Origin: Zygnema cylindricum | Lineage: Eukaryota; Streptophyta; Zygnematophyceae; Zygnematales; Zygnemataceae | NCBI GenBank assembly: GCA_037447655.1 | Contig: JBBHKE010002123.1 | Span: 140,069-152,129, forward strand | Length of the DNA: 12,061 bases | Direction of reading: 5' to 3' | Made by a program: the position numbers and the translations under genes | In this document: positions 8,501-12,061 of the stretch, piece after piece | How positions within the stretch are numbered: the stretch's first letter is position 1 | Layout: each line of letters begins with the position of its first letter | Notes under the pieces: model-generated | The model's database searches: none | What the model was told of the DNA's origin: nothing | What the model saw: only the letters and a program-made list of their open reading frames with translations

Positions 8501-8543
8501 AATCCAACCATTGGAGCTTTTTTACGGGAAAAAAATGTATCAG
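5514..8543 (+). CDS. GT61-like (DUF563) glycosyltransferase, 5' part; exons 5514-6776, 7212-7388, 8399-8543
   Basis: Probable secretory-pathway glycosyltransferase of the GT61 type; donor and acceptor are unknown. I start at the ATG at 5514; an in-frame TTG upstream is not a plausible start. Exon 1 (421 codons) encodes a hydrophobic signal peptide or anchor (about 2-23, ASFALAAILCSFLLTVGSV), a K/E/R/G-rich stem (about 60-305), then a domain with Cys at 338, 343 and 349, GQVYVL, a VNNFGYPMNTKFHFDRGGC block (Cys412) and an AG|GT donor. Exon 2 (59 codons) keeps phase 0 and carries the family-like HYYGKSFYHFFVELVPAL (His442-Leu459). Exon 3 is less certain: 48 codons plus one base, ending in NPTIGAFLREKNVSG before G|GTAAGC. 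The C-terminal catalytic half, including the usual HGA-type motif, is not found before the window ends, so the gene continues further right or is broken. Confidence 0.7.
5690..6430 (+). repeat. Purine-rich tract inside GT61 exon 1
   Basis: About 740 bp of degenerate GA/GGA/GAA sequence with very few pyrimidines on the coding strand. It translates in frame to a highly charged Lys/Glu/Arg/Gly stretch without stops. The frame before it (signal peptide) and after it (GT61-like segment) is the same. Few T residues make stop codons rare anyway, so openness alone is weak evidence of selection. It could be a retained or unannotated intron, but I see no clear donor/acceptor pair around it. Confidence 0.75.
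6777..7211 (+). other. Intron 1 of the GT61-like gene
   Basis: A 435-bp AT-rich intron starting GTGACC and ending in a long T run followed by ACCAG. It joins phase-0 codons so that ARSPAE continues into LYNFQPDTK. It contains T runs near 6782-6815 and 7192-7206, and a 9-bp inverted repeat ATCCTTTCT (7091-7099) and AGAAAGGAT (7127-7135). No gene lies inside. Confidence 0.75.
7389..8398 (+). other. Intron 2 of the GT61-like gene with a recurring TTAGTGTGG motif
   Basis: A 1010-bp AT-rich intron starting GTGAAT and ending TTTTAATCAG after a T-rich stretch. It contains repeated CACC..A.TTAGTGTGGATT words (7400, 7477, 7738, 7943, 8028), a T run at about 7832-7861 and a short GA-rich patch (about 8137-8165) with an 11-bp direct repeat. 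I see no coding region in it. Acceptor choice at 8398 is the best of several and keeps phase 0. Confidence 0.6.
7400..8048. repeat. Dispersed CACC-ATTAGTGTGGATT motif array
   Basis: Five same-orientation copies of a ~20-bp word at 7400-7420, 7477-7496, 7738-7757, 7943-7963 and 8028-8048, with related fragments near 7546, 7599-7616 (inverted-like) and 7815. The core is CAC-(2-4 nt)-ATTAGTGT(G/A)G. The word is partly palindromic around TAATTA in two copies. Spacings are irregular (77, 261, 205 and 85 bp between starts). Confidence 0.7.
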
Positions 8544-9137
8544 GTAAGCTTGAACTTTTGTCTTTGGTTCTAATTGTGCATCATTTTTCAACCCTAAAAT
8601 GGATTTTTTCTCTATTCTTTTTGTTCCTCTCTGCTGGCTTCCTTTTAAATGGCGTGGCTTGAAGCACATCTCCGCCACTAAATTAACCGTGTTAGCAAAA
8701 AACGTCAATAAATGGGTTAAATGGTCTTACTTCCAATGTGAGCAAATTATGTTGTCAGTTTGGTCTATTGGAGGAGTGTTTGAAGCCATGATGAAAAACA
8801 CACACAAGAACTTGATGCTTCTCAATGCATTTGATAATTGAAAATGTGAACAAGAAACACTCCTAATAAGTAGGAGTAGTAGGAGAAGGAGGAGGAGGAG
8901 GAGGCGGAGGAGGAGGAGGAGGAGGAATAGGAGTTTGGATACTCTTCTAATTGTGAAGAGTTCCTTTAGAGACACTAAATCATGTTGTTGACTATGGCTA
9001 GATGGCGAACCACAAAAGTACAGGAGACTGAATTGACGTGACTAATCTATACTGTACAAGGGGACAAAATTGATACTATACAAGTGGCGCACTAAAATGA
9101 AGGAATATGAACAAAGACATTTAAGATGTTAGTTGAC
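8544..9137. other. Intron continuation or intergenic DNA with (GGA)n microsatellite
   Basis: No supported coding region follows the GTAAGC donor at 8544. A possible T-rich acceptor region lies near 8600-8665, but the phase that exon 3 requires hits a stop after a few codons. An imperfect GGA/GGAGTA repeat runs from about 8871 to 8934. The rest shows nothing recognisable. Confidence 0.5.
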
Positions 9138-9270
9138 TAAGGGTGTGTGCCCATGTAACCGAAACTTTGGAATGTTCCTTTGGATTTTTGCGCAGATTTT
9201 AGGGTGTACTTTTCAAAGTGTTCCTATGTCAATCATTACTTGCGCCTTCATTGCTTCAAATATGTGACAG

Positions 9271-9401
9271 TTGTAGACGTCTACAAAATGTGCGAAAGTC
9301 TACAAAACGAAATGTAGACGACTACGAAACTTCCTAAATTAGTGGCGTCTACAAAAACGGCGACGGTTGTAGACGTCGAGGTTTTTGTGACATTGTAGAT
9401 G
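9271..9401. repeat. GTAGAC/GTCTAC palindromic motif cluster
   Basis: A perfect 16-bp palindrome TTGTAGACGTCTACAA (9271-9286) is followed by GTCTACAAAACG (9298), TGTAGACGACTACG (9313), GGCGTCTACAA (9344), TTGTAGACGTCG (9367) and TTGTAGATG (9393). About seven half-sites in mixed orientation lie within 130 bp. This layout resembles the subterminal transposase-binding arrays of some plant DNA transposons, but that role is inferred. Confidence 0.7.
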
Positions 9402-10078
9402 TTTAGGGTTTTGTGACATAGCGAAGTCATGCTACCTTGTGACGTCATTAGTACGTAAAAGTTCCGCCATGGCTTCCCGATTTCTCTTTCTTATCTTTTA
9501 TCATTCGATATGCCATCAAACTAAGACCACAAATATTCAAAAAAAAGAAAAAAAAAGATATTTCATTTGATACTATTATTGTTGCATTTCATTTAGACAA
9601 GAGAGAAACAAGAGCAGTCGAGTGAGAAAGAGCGGGAGAGACAAGGACAACGTAAACTTTTGCAAAGGACTTATGAATGAAAGTGGAGGTCGGAGACCTC
9701 GACGATTTTTTTTCCGTACATGCTTGTCATTTTCGTACGTACATGCGCGTGACGAGCAAAGAAAAAAATAGCGTGTACTCTCCCTCGTTCAAAACTTTTC
9801 GAAGACGTTTCACGCGTGCAATGTCGTTTTGCTACTTGCCAAAAGGGTATTATTTTAATTAAAATCAGGTCGTGATTTGATTATAGTACAAGTGTGAGGA
9901 TGAGCTTGTAACTCTGAGACCTCCATAGGTTCTCACAGTAGGCAACTCACACTAAGCCTCTAGGATATCCCTGACCCTTTTTTGTTTTAGCAAGTATAAC
10001 TCCTGACAGACAAAAACGCTGACCACCTTCACCCCTGTGAAAAGAAGACTCCCATGTGTGTATAGCAAAAAAAATCTC

Positions 10079-10106
10079 TGAATTTGCTCCCCTGAATTTG
10101 CTCCCC
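10079..10106. repeat. 14-bp tandem repeat x2
   Basis: TGAATTTGCTCCCC occurs twice in perfect tandem. Nearby, GGGTCAAAGT also occurs twice (about 10124-10143) and is followed by TTGACC, giving a GGTCAA...TTGACC inverted pair. No function is evident. Confidence 0.8.
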
Positions 10107-10679
10107 TGAGCAGTAAGTTATGGAGGGTCAAAGTGGGTCAAAGTTGACCTTTTGTACAGAAGCTCCCCGAGAGAGTGGGTCCAATCTATCAATTTTTTCT
10201 AAGTCCTATCTCTCTCTAAAACTCTATCTACTAAAGTACGACACCAATCATAATACTATATCGTACATAAAGGTACAGGTGCAGGTGTACTTTTTGTACG
10301 GTCATTGTACGACCTGGCCAACAAGTCGACCGATGTCTTTTTTGGATTCGTTCCTGTAATCCCCGGAGATGTCGTATTCCAATATGGTTGCGCCACGTGT
10401 CAATCGATGTGATGTTGACCGCAAACCGCCGAAAATCTATTCCGCGATCTCGGCATGCTTCGTGGCCGTCAGATTAAACCGGATTTAAATCTTAGCCGTC
10501 ATAAATACTTGTGAGATATTTGTTTCGCCTTTGAAACAAAGTGCGCGGTATCCGTTTTGGATGTTCCATACGCCGTACAACACAAACTGTTATATGTCCA
10601 AATATCCCGTAAAATAAAATATCCTACGTGTAAGTATTTATCTAATTATCAAACCTTATATCGTATAACCTTGATCTAG

Positions 10680-10752
10680 AACTAATTGGCTAAGGCTACC
10701 AGCTACCGGCGGTCTTAACGGACGGCAGGTACCAGGTTCAAATTCACGGTCT
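10680..10752 (+). repeat. Degenerate tRNA-like Pol III promoter (possible SINE head)
   Basis: TGGCTAAGGCT at 10687 resembles an A box and GGTTCAAATTC at 10735-10745 is a close B box. Their 48-bp spacing is near that in tRNA genes. The acceptor, anticodon and T stems do not pair properly, so this is not a functional tRNA gene. A tRNA-derived SINE inside the larger element is the simplest reading; a chance match is possible. No terminal poly(A) or flanking duplication was found. Confidence 0.35.
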
Positions 10753-10883
10753 GTAAAATACTGTTTTTGTAAATCTACCAATCTAATGTCTGTCCCCGTC
10801 TGGATAGCATAGGCGGCCATGGCTCTATCTCCCTCTACAACTTTCAGTGACTGCGACAAGTGTGGGAGCTAGAGAGAGGAGTT

Positions 10884-10900
10884 AGAGGCAGACTGCCTCT
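10884..10900. repeat. Short perfect hairpin AGAGGCA-GAC-TGCCTCT
   Basis: A 7-bp perfect inverted repeat with a 3-nt loop. It is not followed by a T run, and its role is unknown. Confidence 0.6.
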
Positions 10901-11156
10901 GCTTCTTTTCTGCATTTTACAAAACCTAGAAAATACTAAAATAGCCTTTAATTTCTACAGAGCTGGCGTGACGTGGAATGGATCGCGATGATAATAACAC
11001 CAAATTGATGTACCTTCCAAGTTTCAAGATGAAGCAAAATGTACTTTGGTTTTTGCCCATTTTTCGTACGGCGTAAGATTTTATCGTTGCAAGTCCCATT
11101 TATTGTGAAAACGACGGAAAAAAACCCTTACTATAAACCATGGGCACACACCCTAA

Positions 11157-11417
11157 GTACTGGAAGTTGACGTGCATTAACGACAAAATGGAAGAAAATG
11201 AGAGGCGTAGAATTTGATAAGATAGAAGCACGTCACAAAAATTTGAAAAAACAACAAATAGGTGGCGACAATGCTAGATGGCCATTGACAACCCACCTCA
11301 AGCTAAAACTAGATAGTAGATTTAAATGAACATAGGAGGACTTAGTCGATTAAAGAAGAAGGAAATAAAAAACCAGAACAAAACCCATGTTGTTCAAAAT
11401 GAGGTCGAGGAAGAGCC
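11157..11417. other. Spacer between the transposon-like element and the last open frame
   Basis: AT-rich sequence with no repeats or coding signals that I can support. Confidence 0.4.
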
Positions 11418-11840
11418 ATGGTGAGAAATTGGCCACTTGACATGCTCTTAGGAATAATGATATCGCATGTCGATGTGTCCACTCCTTTTGTGGTGAACAG
11501 GATTGCGAATCAATGCGGGTGTACCTTACGAGTCAGAGTAAATAGGGGTGGCGGCCAAAAGAAGGTAGTTAATATTGGTAAAGTAGAGCCCGAAGCCAAA
11601 CAACTTTCTTGCAGCATTACAGGCAACCATATACCCTGCCTCTATATTAGAACAAGTAGTAGGAAGTTATTTTTTACGAGACCAAGAAATAAGCCCACTG
11701 CCCAAGAAAGAACACGAGTCCGTGGTAGAGCGATGAGAAAGTCGTTTTTGGACCAAATCGGAATCGACAAGGTCGAGAACGTCAGCGGAGCCACAAGAGG
11801 TGCAAGTGAGGCAAACAAATTTGGTGCCTTGCAAGTATAA
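11418..11840 (+). CDS. Hypothetical 140-codon open frame
   Basis: An ATG in a favourable context (GCCATGG) opens 140 codons ending TAA. The predicted product is basic, with a central NRIANQCGCTLRVRVNRGGG segment containing two close Cys, a further CSITGNHIPC pair, and an Arg/Lys-rich C-terminal half. There is no signal peptide, no membrane segment, and no domain I recognise. An overlapping 108-codon antisense frame shows that open length alone is weak evidence here. It could be an exon of a gene continuing outside the window, a transposon remnant, or chance. It lies outside the candidate transposon and downstream of the GT61-like exons in the same orientation, but does not resemble the missing GT61 C-terminal half. 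Confidence 0.25.
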   Translation: MVRNWPLDMLLGIMISHVDVSTPFVVNRIANQCGCTLRVRVNRGGGQKKVVNIGKVEPEAKQLSCSITGNHIPCLYIRTSSRKLFFTRPRNKPTAQERTRVRGRAMRKSFLDQIGIDKVENVSGATRGASEANKFGALQV

Positions 11841-12061
11841 AAGACACGTTTAGCGACAGGAGATGGGCACAAGGAAAGGATCTTTACAATAATAAACTTA
11901 GTGCAAATGCCAACGGAAGCATAAATGACAAAACACACACAAGAGAAATATAACCCCAAGAAAGTCAATATATTCCAAAGGGAAACTTTTCTTACATAAT
12001 TTCCTCACACCCTCAAAACGCACTTATTTCTAACTCCTCTTAATCATATAAAAGATAATCT
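11841..12061. other. Right-edge stretch without recognised features
   Basis: AT-rich, with AATAAA at about 11890 that could act as a polyadenylation-like signal for the frame ending at 11840. Nothing else is supported. Confidence 0.35.

Larger units (their letters stand above)
9141..11153. mobile_element. Candidate non-autonomous DNA transposon, PIF/Harbinger-like (2013 bp)
   Basis: The left end GGGTGTGTGCCCATG (9141-9155) and right end CATGGGCACACACCC (11139-11153) are perfect 15-bp inverted repeats. Each is flanked outside by TAA (9138-9140 and 11154-11156) in direct orientation. A 3-bp TWA duplication and G-rich terminal repeats are known traits of PIF/Harbinger elements. No transposase-sized frame lies inside (the largest open frames are under about 80 codons), so it would depend on a partner for movement. 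The interior holds a GTAGAC motif array near the left end, a 14-bp tandem repeat, a tRNA-like patch and a CACGTG-containing segment, suggesting nested or composite origin. Superfamily is inferred from ends and target site only. Confidence 0.6.

Noticed and set aside
8599-8841. Possible fourth GT61 exon starting after GCTTGAAG
   Set aside because: The phase required by exon 3 reaches a stop after a few codons, and the other frame shows no GT61-like motifs.
10656-10859. 67-codon minus-strand frame
   Set aside because: It overlaps the tRNA-like patch, has no recognised domain and is short.
1-12061. A defence system, CRISPR array or prophage-like cluster
   Set aside because: Spliced genes, microsatellites and transposon ends indicate eukaryotic nuclear DNA; no direct-repeat/spacer array or phage genes are present.

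Overview
The window looks like nuclear DNA of a photosynthetic eukaryote, most likely a streptophyte alga or early-diverging plant with a large, repeat-rich genome. The reasons are: two genes split by introns with standard GT..AG borders and T-rich 3' ends; protein segments typical of plant/algal Golgi glycosyltransferases; long GA/CT microsatellites; and DNA-transposon termini. The species cannot be fixed from sequence alone, and other algae (brown, haptophyte) are not excluded. No bacterial-style operons, rRNA genes or CRISPR arrays are present.

Layout. At 1-1567 on the minus strand lies the 5' half of an exostosin-like GT47 glycosyltransferase. Exon 1 (1567-647) and exon 2 (470-414) are clear and exon 3 (87-29) is tentative; the gene leaves the window at the left edge. 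Upstream of it come an AT-rich stretch with an AAAAAACTTA-type decamer repeat (about 1658-1738) and a 530-bp GA/CT tract containing a 97%-identical 220-bp duplication (1877-2405). From 2406 to 5513 there is no convincing gene. That stretch holds a strong but orphan TATA box (2714), a 34-bp x3 tandem repeat (3509-3610), transposon-like ends (3726, 4329-4500) and a 143-bp tandem duplication (4617-4931).

At 5514-8543 on the plus strand is the 5' part of a GT61-like (DUF563) glycosyltransferase. It has three exons (5514-6776, 7212-7388, 8399-8543), an N-terminal signal peptide or anchor, and an extraordinary ~245-residue K/E/R/G-rich stem encoded by a purine-rich tract. Its C-terminal catalytic half is not visible in the window. 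From 8544 on is intron or intergenic DNA that includes a candidate 2.0-kb transposon (9141-11153) with perfect 15-bp terminal inverted repeats and TAA target-site duplications. That element carries a palindromic GTAGAC motif array near its left end and a degenerate tRNA-like Pol III promoter. A 140-codon open frame of unknown meaning lies at 11418-11840.

The two recognisable genes are head-to-head (divergent, 3.9 kb apart). Both encode probable secretory-pathway/Golgi sugar transferases, which suggests roles in cell-wall polysaccharide or glycoprotein glycan synthesis. Joint function is an inference from location only.
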